DNA from: Brasenia schreberi
Lineage: Eukaryota; Streptophyta; Magnoliopsida; Nymphaeales; Cabombaceae
DNA: 64,000 bases
Assembly (NCBI GenBank): GCA_036023115.1
Contig: JAYKKT010000079.1
Location: 13,011,501-13,075,500, forward strand
Direction: 5' to 3'
Below the pieces are notes generated by a model. That model was not told the origin of the DNA and did not search any database. It saw only the letters and a program-made list of their open reading frames with translations. How positions within the stretch are numbered: the first letter of the stretch is position 1; each line of letters begins with the position of its first letter. Below, piece after piece: positions 35,181-46,300 of the stretch. The position numbers were made by a program, and so were the translations under genes.

Positions 35181-36294
35181 TTGATAATAAAGCCAACCAC
35201 TCTATTGAAACAAGCATTAAGCTAATCTTAAACAATTTTTTTTATATGCCAAGTAGGTCAGACCTAAGGTGATAGTAGTATTGGTATTAATATCTCATTA
35301 ATTGCTTAACATTTCTCCTTTCTTTATACAGGCCTAAGACCACATATACAAAAGTGTACTACTATCTCATTTTGTATAGGAAATCATTTTGCTTGTGGGA
35401 GTTCAACAAATACAATCATCATCGATGGCCTCCAAAAGTTAGGTCATACATATCTAACTTGTTAAAGAATTACTTTACAAAAATGTATGATGAAAAAGAT
35501 GTTGTTAATTAGGTGAAGTACAACTACTTTATAAAGGTCTACAACTTTAAGCTAGAGATGGTTATGACACACTCTTAAACCATATGATAAAAAACCATCA
35601 AGCAAAAATGAGTTTAAACATCACGCAAACCCAATTTTCTATGCGAGATTTGTCACGGGGAGTTCAAAAGGGGTTAGGCCTAATATGACATGGATTGCAT
35701 TCTACAGATGTATTGAATGCCCATCCAGTCTACTAATAGAATTATATGAGGGGTTCTATGAACAAAAGGTGCTTGTTTAACAAATTTAAGCACTCCATGA
35801 AAAGTATAATAACTGTTTTTTGATACAATGGGCAAATCTTATTCTTTATCATCTTCTTATATATTGAGTCATCGTGGTCGAGGATACAAACGTTGTTGAG
35901 CCAGATGTGCTTCTCTTAACATGGAAATGCAACTCAATTGTGTCTCTATCCCAACTCCCAATGATTTACTAGTGCTACACAAAAAAATAGCAAAATATAG
36001 TTGAGCCCACAAAGATACCTCTGAAAACACAAAATACCTCGTTGAGTCAAAACCTTCTTCTTTTTCATCCTCTACTTTTTTTCACATAAGGTGAGGGATC
36101 TTTGATAAGTTCAAGTTATACATTATCTAAGTGTTGAACAAGGCATTGACGTCATTGAGAGTAAAGGAGAAGAAAGCTCATACCAAGTGAGGTTGGGATT
36201 GGTGTGGGAATTTTTAAAAATGAGTGAGGGAATTTTTGGAAATCATGAAAAAGGGTGTGTATAGTAATTTGTGGTACGCAAATAATTTTAAAAT

Positions 36295-36296
<2 letters not shown>
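35181..36296. other. Unassigned intergenic interval
   Basis: AT-rich, no open frame of interest, no recognised repeat. Confidence 0.3.

Positions 36297-36328
<32 letters not shown>
36297..36328. repeat. (TA)n microsatellite, then GA tract
   Basis: About 15 TA units, followed at 36330-36348 by a GA run. Confidence 0.9.
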
Positions 36329-36369
36329 GAGACTGAGAGAGAGAGAGATGACCAGTTTGGAGGTAGTTT

Positions 36370-36780
36370 GCTTCAGCTGATTAGGTACCCATGAAACTGA
36401 AACGGACCTAACCAGACCCAAAATTGAAACCGAACCTGGTTATGGTTCCATGAGAGCCGAAACTGTATCCGAACCTGGGACCTTTGATTTGAATATGGTT
36501 TCGGCTATCATGGAACCAGAACCAGAACTGATGTTCAAACTGCCAATGTCAATCTTATTTATAAGTTTTATTTCCTTTATCGTTTGTATTTTATTTCTAA
36601 TTGTTAGTTCAAACTGGAACCAACAGTTAAGAACCACAACCAGAACCGGGTGGAACAAGTTTGAATACAGTTCAGGGTTCCGATGAACCAAGACTGGTGG
36701 TTTCTAACAGCTGGTTCACGTTTACCCAGATAATGTTTATTATACAAATGTCTGGGTGGCAATATTGACTCAATCCGATC
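36370..36780. repeat. GAACC/GGTTC-rich segment
   Basis: Dense in 'gaacc', 'ggttc' and 'ccgaac' words on both strands ('gaaccgggtggaacaag', 'atggaaccagaaccag'). Similar in style to 34020-34590 and 37430-37650. Open frames here on both strands are not conserved with anything recognised. Confidence 0.35.
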
Positions 36781-37429
36781 AAATTTGATTCGGGTACAGG
36801 AGGAGAGAGAGGGGGTTAGTCCATATACATATAAATTCATGCATAAATATATTTTTAAATCTCAATCATCTAATCAAAGAGATCGGTGGTTGAAATTTGA
36901 ATATAAAAAGCAAAAAAATATATTATTATTTTTTGCAGGCACAATAGATACAACCTGGTATAAGTTTTTTTACTCAAAGATCTCAACCGTTGATCTTTAA
37001 GATATGACAACTGAGATCTTTGAGCCCATGAATTGATATATGTACTAATCTCTCCTTCTCTCTCTATATATGTGTGTGTATGACTCATTTTTGGGTTGTC
37101 AAATAAAAAAAACAAACTCGTATCGGCCTCATTAAGGCTCAGGTAAGGACCATGTATAGGTATGCCCATCCCCGACCTGCCCTGTTGCAATCTCTAATTG
37201 CATTGAAGCTTCTACTTTTGGCATTGTTCCTAGTGCAGTTTGACCTTGTGCCCTTCACTAGCATGAAAACTTTATATCAATAACAGGTATTGCAATTGTC
37301 TACTTATTATTAGATTAAGCCACTGACTAATCAGCTATTGGTTCTAACAAATTAATTGATCATCATAACTATTATCATTATTATATATTAATAAGTAGTT
37401 GCATTCCCCAGTCGTTTCGGCTATTGATT

Positions 37430-37650
37430 TATTTCTTTAGCTTCTACTACTGGTGCCTGGTTTGGACATGGTCCTGTGGTTTAACCGGACCCATACAACC
37501 ATCAGAACTGGCCAGAATTGGAACCAGGGAACCCACGATTTTGTTTCGATTCCACCTATTGGGTAACCAAACTGGAACTCCCCCTCCCCTAAAACCTTGA
37601 ACCGGTAGTTCAAGGTTTTGGTGGAACTCTCTCTGGGCCTAGCGTCTACT
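37430..37650. repeat. GAACC/GGTTC-rich segment
   Basis: Third patch of the same word type ('attggaaccagggaaccc', 'ttgaaccggtagttcaagg'). Confidence 0.3.
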
Positions 37651-37756
37651 TTCCAAAACCATCTAAAACAAAATCAAAGATACCCAAGTAGCACCTGCAC
37701 ATCACAGGGCTGACCCTTAAGTGGATATGTGTGTATATGATCTACTAATCACTTCT

Positions 37757-37922
37757 CCCCTCAATTCACCCTCAGAGTATTTTGCTTTTGATACGGATAA
37801 TGATGTTTGCCCAGACGTGGACAGTGGTGGACCTAGACTTCCCCCCTCAATTCACCTTCAGAGTATTTTGCTTTTGATATGGATAATGATGTTTGCCCGG
37901 ACCGGACAGTGGTGGACCTAGA
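37757..37922. repeat. 86-bp direct tandem duplication
   Basis: Two head-to-tail units, starting cccctcaattcacc at 37757 and 37843, each ending 'acagtggtggacctaga'. They differ at a handful of sites. No gene overlaps. Confidence 0.85.
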
Positions 37923-38741
37923 AAACTTTTTGGGTTGATTCGAAGTTTAATTGGGAGAATTCAAGCGAGAGGATGTTATATATATATATATGATTGGATC
38001 CTACCTACTTATGCTCATCCATCGCCTTTGGGTGACATAAGTATAATAAAATATCTTTTATACTTTTTCAAAGCTTATTAAAAAACTTAAAATTATATTC
38101 ATAGCAATGAATAACAAGGTCCAACTTTTCTGTCTTTATATATATAAATGGTAGAAGCCTCTTAGAATATACTCTTGGACCCTAGTCACAAATTGCCTTT
38201 GATGGAGGATATCTCTACTGCATGAGAGCTTTAACATTTGATAAAGACTAGGCATTGTTGGTGTTGTCCTAAATTGTTCATCAAGAACAATCACACTATA
38301 TTCCACCCGAAATGGAAAGTGTATACTTTTGAAGAATTATATCAATCCTATATATATTAACAAAACTCATAATCATGCACGGTTTTCTAGAATTTGGTTG
38401 CACGGTCTTTGGGTGAGGTCACAACCTTTCCTCACCGGTCAGCATGAGTGCGGCTGCCATTGGCGGAAAGGTGGCTTTCGTACATGGCGAATGTGGATAA
38501 GGCTTAGATAAGATGGAAATAGTGCAAGCATGTGCATCTCTCTGTCCTTTCTACGTCCTTTGTGTTTGTGTTGAAATGAAAGGGATTTGGCTCATGGTAA
38601 ACGGAAGGTAATATTCTGCCTTTGTTCATTTACCAAAGAACACTATTTTTCTTTTTCTTTCATTCTTTACTGGCACTAGTGTTGCAAGCGCGTTCTTATA
38701 AGAGACCCTTTTTAAATGCGTCTTTCTGTGTGTCGTATGTC
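37923..38741. other. Unassigned interval
   Basis: AT-rich with a short (TA) run at 37979-37990; nothing recognised. Confidence 0.3.
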
Positions 38742-38760
38742 CGTGTGTGTGTGTGCGCAC

Positions 38761-38796
<36 letters not shown>
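38742..38796. repeat. (GT)n-(GA)n compound microsatellite
   Basis: GT repeats interrupted by GCGCAC, then about eight GA units. Confidence 0.9.
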
Positions 38797-39052
38797 GTGC
38801 ATGATCAATCTAATTGGCATTGGCTTTGGATTTGAATTTGATAATTCATACTTGCAGACATGCACACACACATACGTGGTGTTCTTAAATCAATTCCATC
38901 ACATTAGTAGTGGATCTACCATGAGTCGAGGTAGGGCGTCTACCCCACGCAAAATCTAAAAATAAGCCAAATTGATAAGTCCACAATTGAATCAGTGGGA
39001 TAGTAACACAGTTCCCCCAAAAGCAAACAGTTCGATAGACTAGTCACCTCAC

Positions 39053-39132
39053 CCTAAAAGGATTTCCAGATCCTCCACTGCCAATGGTTGACTTTGTACT
39101 AAGAAAGTTGCTTTGTCTCCCGAAAACACCAT
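39053..39132 (-). CDS. Candidate exon of unknown host gene
   Basis: Minus-strand ATG-led reading MVFSGDKATFLVQSQPLAVE then DLEILL, ending GG before GTGAGG, a good plant donor. It lies between the 3' end of the trigger-factor-like gene and the RING-CH exons on the same strand, so it could be the first exon of the RING-CH gene, whose N-terminus is missing. The short acidic-hydrophobic N-terminus would suit such a protein, but that link is inference only. Confidence 0.3.
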
Positions 39133-39908
39133 CTCATGTTGAGCCACAGTGGTTGATACGTTTCAATAATCAGATGATAATGAAAGACTAAGTTTAAATA
39201 ATTAGAAGGAATTGTACTGACCTAGTTCAACCCTATACGGTTCATCCCTAGCTCCTTGGTGCTTGTTTGACCTAACCATACTTCCATGGATTGTATTACG
39301 CTTTTGAAAGTTAATGAAGTCAATTTTCTGTTAACTTTTTCGTAAATTGATGTTTTAGGTGAATAAGGGACATTCTTTGTAGGGTATACCTGAGGAAATC
39401 TCCCTCTCAACTCACAGCTCAGTTCTTACAATGAATCGTTTATGAATGTGTTCAAACAGTTTGACAATCTAACATGAATAACATAAAAATAAAAAGTATT
39501 TTCAGAAGAATTAGGTTAGTTGATCTCCTAGTTGCATCTCCACTAGATAACATGAATTAGGTTAAATGCACTCCTACTTGCATCTCCACTAGTTTGACTA
39601 CCTAACATGGATAGCATATTTTCAGAAGAAAACCCATGTGACCGGCAAATTTCTGTCTCGCATTTAGATAAACACATCAAAGGAAAAAATCAAGTTACAC
39701 TGTAACATGATCTCATGAAAGTAGTTGATTATATTCTGAGAATGCTGTGATATACTCGAAGCCCACCAACAGGCTTGAAAATGTGAATGATTTATGACTT
39801 TTTTCTGGCAGCAACGGGAGTCCAACTAACCTCAGCTCCGATGCCCAAAGCAATTAGAAACAGGAAATTATAGAAAAAGAAAGAAAATTGACTGAAACAA
39901 TAACTCAC

Positions 39909-39969
39909 GAAGGGTATCATCTTCACCTTTCTCATCCTCGTGTATCTGGTTTGTAGCCATAGTACTCAT
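39909..39969 (-). CDS. Candidate exon of unknown host gene
   Basis: Minus-strand reading MSTMATNQIHEDEKGEDDTL followed by GTGAGT. An AG at 39976-39975 upstream could also be an acceptor. It may be a first exon of the RING-CH gene or an alternative 3' exon of the trigger-factor-like gene, whose stop lies at 40250-40248. Not recognised. Confidence 0.25.
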
Positions 39970-40163
39970 GATAGTCCTTGCAGCTCACAACTGTGATCTG
40001 GTTCTCCCACAATCAACATAGTAAATGCTGAGTTTTTCACTTAATGTCTGCCTTTTATGTTAAGCCTTCAAGTAGAAAGTTCAAGGTGGCAAAGTAACAA
40101 ACTTGATGATATATTACATCTGTACCTTTGGCGGTCGAGACATGCAAATATTCAAGGCATCGT

Positions 40164-40214
40164 TTTGTGTGTGCATGCGTGTGTGTGTGAGAGAGAGAGG
40201 GAGAGAGAGAGAGA
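40164..40214. repeat. (GT)n-(GA)n microsatellite
   Basis: GT-rich run followed by GA repeats, just 3' of the trigger-factor-like gene. Confidence 0.85.
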
Positions 40215-40247
40215 ATAGTTAACCAGGAATATATGGTATTGTCACTA

Positions 40248-40385
40248 CTAAGCGGTTGCATCAATTACCGACTTGTCAAATTCTATGCTAGCATTAAAAC
40301 CAAACTCTTGCCCTGGCACGAAAGAAGCCTCAAGTTCCTCTTCACTTTGTGTTGTAATGAACTTATTCACAACATTCAAATTTTC
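40248..40385 (-). CDS. Trigger-factor-like gene, exon 8 (terminal)
   Basis: Acceptor TGATGCAG, then [20 protein letters not shown] and [10 protein letters not shown], ending in consecutive stops TAG TAG TGA (40250-40242). The segment EELEASF.PG.EFGF is the most conserved C-terminal part of the domain. A GTAATT inside the last codons could be an alternative donor, so the exact C-terminus has some doubt. Confidence 0.8.
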   Translation of the reverse strand, partial: ENLNVVNKFITTQSEEELEASFVPGQEFGFNASIEFDKSVIDATA

Positions 40386-43300
40386 CTGCATCAAAACAAG
40401 CTAAATTGCACATTAGTTTGAATTGTTCAAAGTTATTGTCAGTCTTAATTAAATGGGTGGTGTCTGACTTGCCTTCTTGACATAATCAGCGGTGGCAGAA
40501 CTCACTATCTCTTGGATAGTAAACTTTGTTACACGATCTCGACCAAGAATCTGCAGAAGAAAGCTCTTTGGAACCTGCAGAACCTCAATGTTTTATGTTC
40601 ACGAAATCTTGAGAAGTTCAGCGATTCAGATGCACAAAGAATAAATTCAACAATTTAATCATTGGATTATGGTATGAAGCTTGTCTTGTAAATCAGCCTT
40701 AACCATCCAACAGATATATCACTTAAGCCAACTCTGAAGCAATGATGTTAGAAGTCATTATGCAATGAGTGCTACAAGGGTTAAAAAATCCACGTCAAAT
40801 AGGGACTTCACCGCCACAACGGTGGAAGAACACCGTCATAACACTTAAATTCCTTTAACATACAACCAAGACAAAACTACATTTTTTGTTTCTTCAATTT
40901 CTGTTGAAAAGTCAAGCTTTAATCAATAATGTATTAGGGATGTTCATGGGGAGGGGATCCCCGGCTCCCTGTGGGTACCCGCCCCAAACGAAGCGGATTC
41001 GGGAGGTAGGAACAGGGGCAGGGAGAACAAGGAGATCCCCGACAGGGATCAGAGCGGGAACAAAGATAGCAGGTCACCATCTCGTGAACCTGACTCCGAC
41101 CACTCTTCTCATTCGTTCTAGGAAGTTAGGCTCATTGGAAAATAAGACAAACTATATGAGATGATAAATAAAAATGGTATCACCTCTTTTTTTAATACAT
41201 GAACTCATCATCATTATCCCATATATTCATTTGAAATAATATGCCCGAATTTAAAAGTACAACAACAACAACAACAACTAAGCCTTTTCCCATACTAGAC
41301 GGGGTCGGCTACATGGATTCTTTGTTTCCACAGATCCCTATCGTGTGCCATGTTAGCAGTTAACTCCCAATAAGCTAGATCATTCTTTATTGTTTCTTTC
41401 CAACACTTTTGTGGTCGTCCTCTACCTCTTTTAAGGACGAGGACGACCACAAAAGTGTTGGAAAGAAACAATGTGCCATGTTGGCAGTTAACTCCCAATA
41501 ATATGCCCGAATTTAAAAGTATTTCACATAAATTAGGATTTCATTTTAAAATAAAAAATGGGCTCCAATGTATCTTTGTGCCTCCCTCTTTCTCCCGACA
41601 AGTCCCCGCAGGACCCACGGGAGACATGGAAATGAGGATGGGGCTTTCTTGGTCCACGTTAAATGGATGGAGATGGGGATGGGGATGGGGATGGAGTTTT
41701 TAAATGGGGAAAGGGTGGGCACTTTGATCCCCAGCCCCTCCCTACTCCATGTCCCATGCTTGGATCCCGATTGCAAGTTGAGGTTTCCAAGCTACGACAA
41801 ACACAAACTGGAAAGCTTCAATCAGTTAACAAGAGCCCAAGTCGTTTCGGTATCACAAACTTGTTAAAATGGGTAGTACATCACAAAAATAACTCAAGTG
41901 GTAAGAACAAAAAGCACCACATATATCTCTAAAGCTGCATAGCCCATTAAGGGATTGGGCCTCGATGATAGAACAGGAGTGTCAAACCAAGGTGTATTTC
42001 TGTAACCTCAACATGCTTGGAGAAAAGGAAAGGATACAATTTTGTCTAACTAAAATTCAGAACTTTAGGTCCCGATGAAGCGGTCATTGCTTCATGCATC
42101 CTTAAAGGCTTCAAGTTCCAAGAGAACCCATTACTTCCAAATTTTGACGGTGAGTGTTGCATCTCCACCCGAGAAAGCTTAACCACCCAACATCGACTTT
42201 TAGTTATGGATTTACAAAAAAAAAAAAGACAAAGAAGAAAAGAGATATGTCACATGGGTGCGGGTGCGGGTGCGGGATACGGCAAATTTCAAAAATTTTG
42301 GGTGCAGCGACACGGCTAGGGTATATAATATTATACATTATATATAATATTCAAGCTACATAAATCAATCATAATACAACTAGTATTTGCTAATTTTGGG
42401 TGCAATAGGTATCAATTAGTAAGTTCCCTCGTAATGATCTGAAACTTTCAGTGATTTTACGAGCTGCAAAATATCCAAGTTATGGATTCAAAGAGTTTCA
42501 AGATCTTTTATAGGATATAACATATACTAATATTTGTGCTAGGATCCACTAGCAATGTCATACTCTTCTTTTCTATTGATCTGTTAATGTTCCCGGTCTT
42601 TAAATGTGTTTGGTGACAGAGATTATTCTGAGTCCAATTGTTCGCACCCAAAATCATTCAAATAGCTTTACATTGTATAAAGCTATAATAGTAAGTACAC
42701 AACTTTATATTAATGCAAAATATATAAATGGTAAAAAACTACTAATTTCATCATAATACACAAATCAATCTTCATTATCCAGACCCATTTATCCGTGAGT
42801 TACAAAAAAAAATTTGCAAATTTTTTTTTTACAAATTTTTTTTTTTCGACATGCCACACCGACACAGTGTCGGTGTCGCACCAGTGTCGGGATCGACACT
42901 CCACCCCTTAGAAGTGTTTGTGTGACTTACGAAAAGAGTGCATCGAGCTATTCGGACTAAATGGTGAAACCTCAAATGCGAGAAAGAAGATATATTTAAA
43001 CAGAAAGTCCTTCAAGGAGATGTTTGGAATTATGTTGGTACACCCTGTGATATGTGGAACAATATGGCTATACATATTAGGAAAGTGGCGAAAGATGTGT
43101 TAGGGGTATCTAAGAGAGGTGTACCGGTACAAAAAGAAGCTTGGTGGTGGAGTGAAGTAGTATAAAATAAAATCAAAGCAAAGAGGGCATGTTACAAATT
43201 ACATTATGCTAAGAAAACTAGTGAAACTTTAGAGGCTTATAAGAAAGCAAAGAAGGAAGCGAAAAAGGCCGTGAGTGAAGCAAAAGCTAAAATTTGGGAT

Positions 43301-46300
43301 GACTTATATAAAAAACTCAACTCAAAAGAGGGTGAAAGAGATATTTTTAGGATAGCTAGTGCTAGAGATAAGAAAACTAAAGATCTTAATTATGTTAGAT
43401 GCATCAAAGACGAGGATGAAAAAATTCTAGTGGCAAATGATGATATAAGAAATAGATGGAAAAACTATTTTTATAATCTTTTTAATGAAAATAAAGATGT
43501 TAGTATTAGCTTAGGAGAGTTAGCCAAATCATAAAAGTATATAAACCACAATTTCTAACGACGTATTCAAAAGAAAGAAGTCAAAGAGGCTCTTAAACAT
43601 ATGAAGGGTGGTAAATCGGTAGGACCAAATAATATTCCTATAGAAGTTTGGAAAATACTAGGACAAATAGGAATTACTTGGCTCACAAGACTATTTAATG
43701 AAATATGGAAAAACCAAAAGATGCTCGAGGAATGGAGAGCAAGTACACTTATACCCATATATAAGAACAAGGGAGACATTCAAAATTGTGCGAATTATCG
43801 AGGTATAAGTTAATGAGCCATACTATGAAATTATGGGAAAGAATTATCGAACATAGGTTAAGACAAGTATCAAGTACAACAGAGAACCAATTTGGATTCA
43901 TGCCAGGTAGATCTACTATTGAAGCGATTCACCTTTTGAGACGTCTTATGGAACATTTTAGAGCAAAAAAGAAAGACCTTCACATGATATTTATTGATCT
44001 AGAAAAAGCTTATGATAGGGTACCGAGGGAGGTTCTTTGGAGAACTTTGGAAAAAAGAGGTATCCCATTGACATATATTAACCTTATAAGAGATATGTAT
44101 GATGGTGCAAAAACATGTGTGAGGACTCATGAAGGAACGACATACTTCTTTGAAGTTAATATTGGGTTACATCAAGGATCAACTTTAAGTCTATACTTAT
44201 TTATAATGGTGATGGATGAGTTAAGAAAACATATTCAAGATGAAGTACCTTGGTGTATGTTATTCGCAGATGACATTGTATTAATGGAGGAGTCTAAGGA
44301 AAATGTTAATAGAAAATTGGAACTATGGAGAGAAACATTAGAAAGCAAAGGCCTCCGACTTAGTAGAACAAAGACAGAATATATGGAATGTAAGTTTGGT
44401 CATTTGGTTACCTCAGAGGACATAGAAATTAAAATTGGCACACATTGCATCCCCAAAAGGAAAGTTTTAAATACCTAGGGTCACTTTTTCAGAGTGATGA
44501 AGAATTGATGGAGATATTATGCATAGAATTAATGCTGGTTGGTTAAAATGGAGAGGAGCATCAGGTATTCTTTGTGATAAGAAGATACCATTAAAGTTAA
44601 AAGGTAAATATTATAGAGCAGCAATTAGGCCTCCCATGTTTTATGGTTTTGTGTGTTGGGCAGTTAATCATCAACATTTACAAAAGATGTCTGTGACAAA
44701 AATGAAATGTTGAGATGGATGAGTGGTCATACAAGAAAAGACCGTATACATAATGAGGTTATTAGAAACAAATTACGAGTGACACCAATAGAGGATAAAA
44801 TGAGAACATATCGTTTAAGATGGTTTGGACATATAGAAAGAAGATCAAAAGAAAGGTTAGAAAAACTAAAATTGGAAAGTATTAAAAGAGGTAGAGGTCG
44901 ACCACAAAAGTGTTGGAAAGAAACAATAAAGAATGATCTAGCTTATTGTGAGTTAACTGCTAACATGGCACACGATAGGGATATGTGGAAACAAAGAATC
45001 CATGTAGCCGGCCCCGTCTAGTATGGGAAAAGGCTTAGTTGTTGTTGTTGTTGTTGTAGTGTTGCATCTCCTCTGCCGTCAGTCGTTCCCAACAGCTAGA
45101 ATAGAATACAGGACTACACTGGTTTAGCCCTGCAAGTGCTCTAAAGCTCCAGTAAGGAAGTCGTGAATGACACTGAAGTAACAGGTTTTCCAAAGAAAAC
45201 TAAGGCAGGCAACATAATGTATAACTTGAACAGTAAATATAAGTTTGACGGTAGATAGGCATAAGTTCTTGGAGGATCTACAATTATGTTAGAATCTGTT
45301 TTTATCTTTAAGCAGTTAAACAAAGGAGCCTATTGAACTAAAAAATGAAGGGAAAGATACACATACAAAGAACACTAATGGAACTATCTTAAAGAATTTT
45401 AAGATTGTTCCGTACTTACATTTGATGTTTTTCCTGAAAGCATCTCGTGATGTACATGCAATACAAAAGTATCAGTCAGAGTTGGCCTGGTCAGTAACTA
45501 AATTCAACCAGCTTAATGATGGCTGGGATATGACTAATAAACAGAAGAGTTATACTAGATAAAAAGAACCAGGCTTATGCACGTAAGAAATCAAATATAC
45601 CTCCTTTCATTTTACGAAATCCAGGGATGGGTGGTGCTGTCCGAGCCAAATTTGATAATACACTGTCATATGCCTTCTGAGTTGATTCCGCACTCAAGTC
45701 AATTCTTAACTGGCAAAGTGATAGAGTAGCGACCAAGTCAGCACATAATAGTGAAACATCTCTCTCTTCATGCACCCGAGCATGTGGCCATAAATTACCA
45801 TACGTTTGAAAGCTTGCTAGATAATTCCTAACAAAGCCCTTAAGGAATTTTCTTCATGGCAATGAAAAAACACTAGGACTATATCAGAAAAGCACATAAA
45901 AGACAGGTAACCTTGAATTAATAAAACTGAAAAGCAATTCCTTATGAATTTAAAGAAGGAAATTTATGGTTGAAAGTTGAAGCCCGTTCTATCAGAGTTT
46001 GTGCATTTGATAAGTTAAAAACAAACATCCAAGAAGCTCCATTGACTCAGTGTCTACTTCAGCAACTAGACCGAAGGATCCTCATAGAAGATGTAGATCA
46101 AATAAACAAATAACATTGTCGCACATTCGATACTATTCAACAAATATTGCCAAAAGTTGTCATTTCCATGACATTTTCTGCTAGAATGTTAAGGTAACAG
46201 AATTCTGAAAATCATTTGTATCATGTGATTGCATTTCAAGTAGCAGAACTACTGGAATAATAGCCATATATCAAAATGGGAGTGCTTACAAGCATCCTGT

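Noticed and set aside
41568..41932. Plus-strand frames with Met-Gly and Asp-Gly repeats
   Set aside because: Translations of the GGGGAT simple repeat in the GC-rich MITE-like segment.
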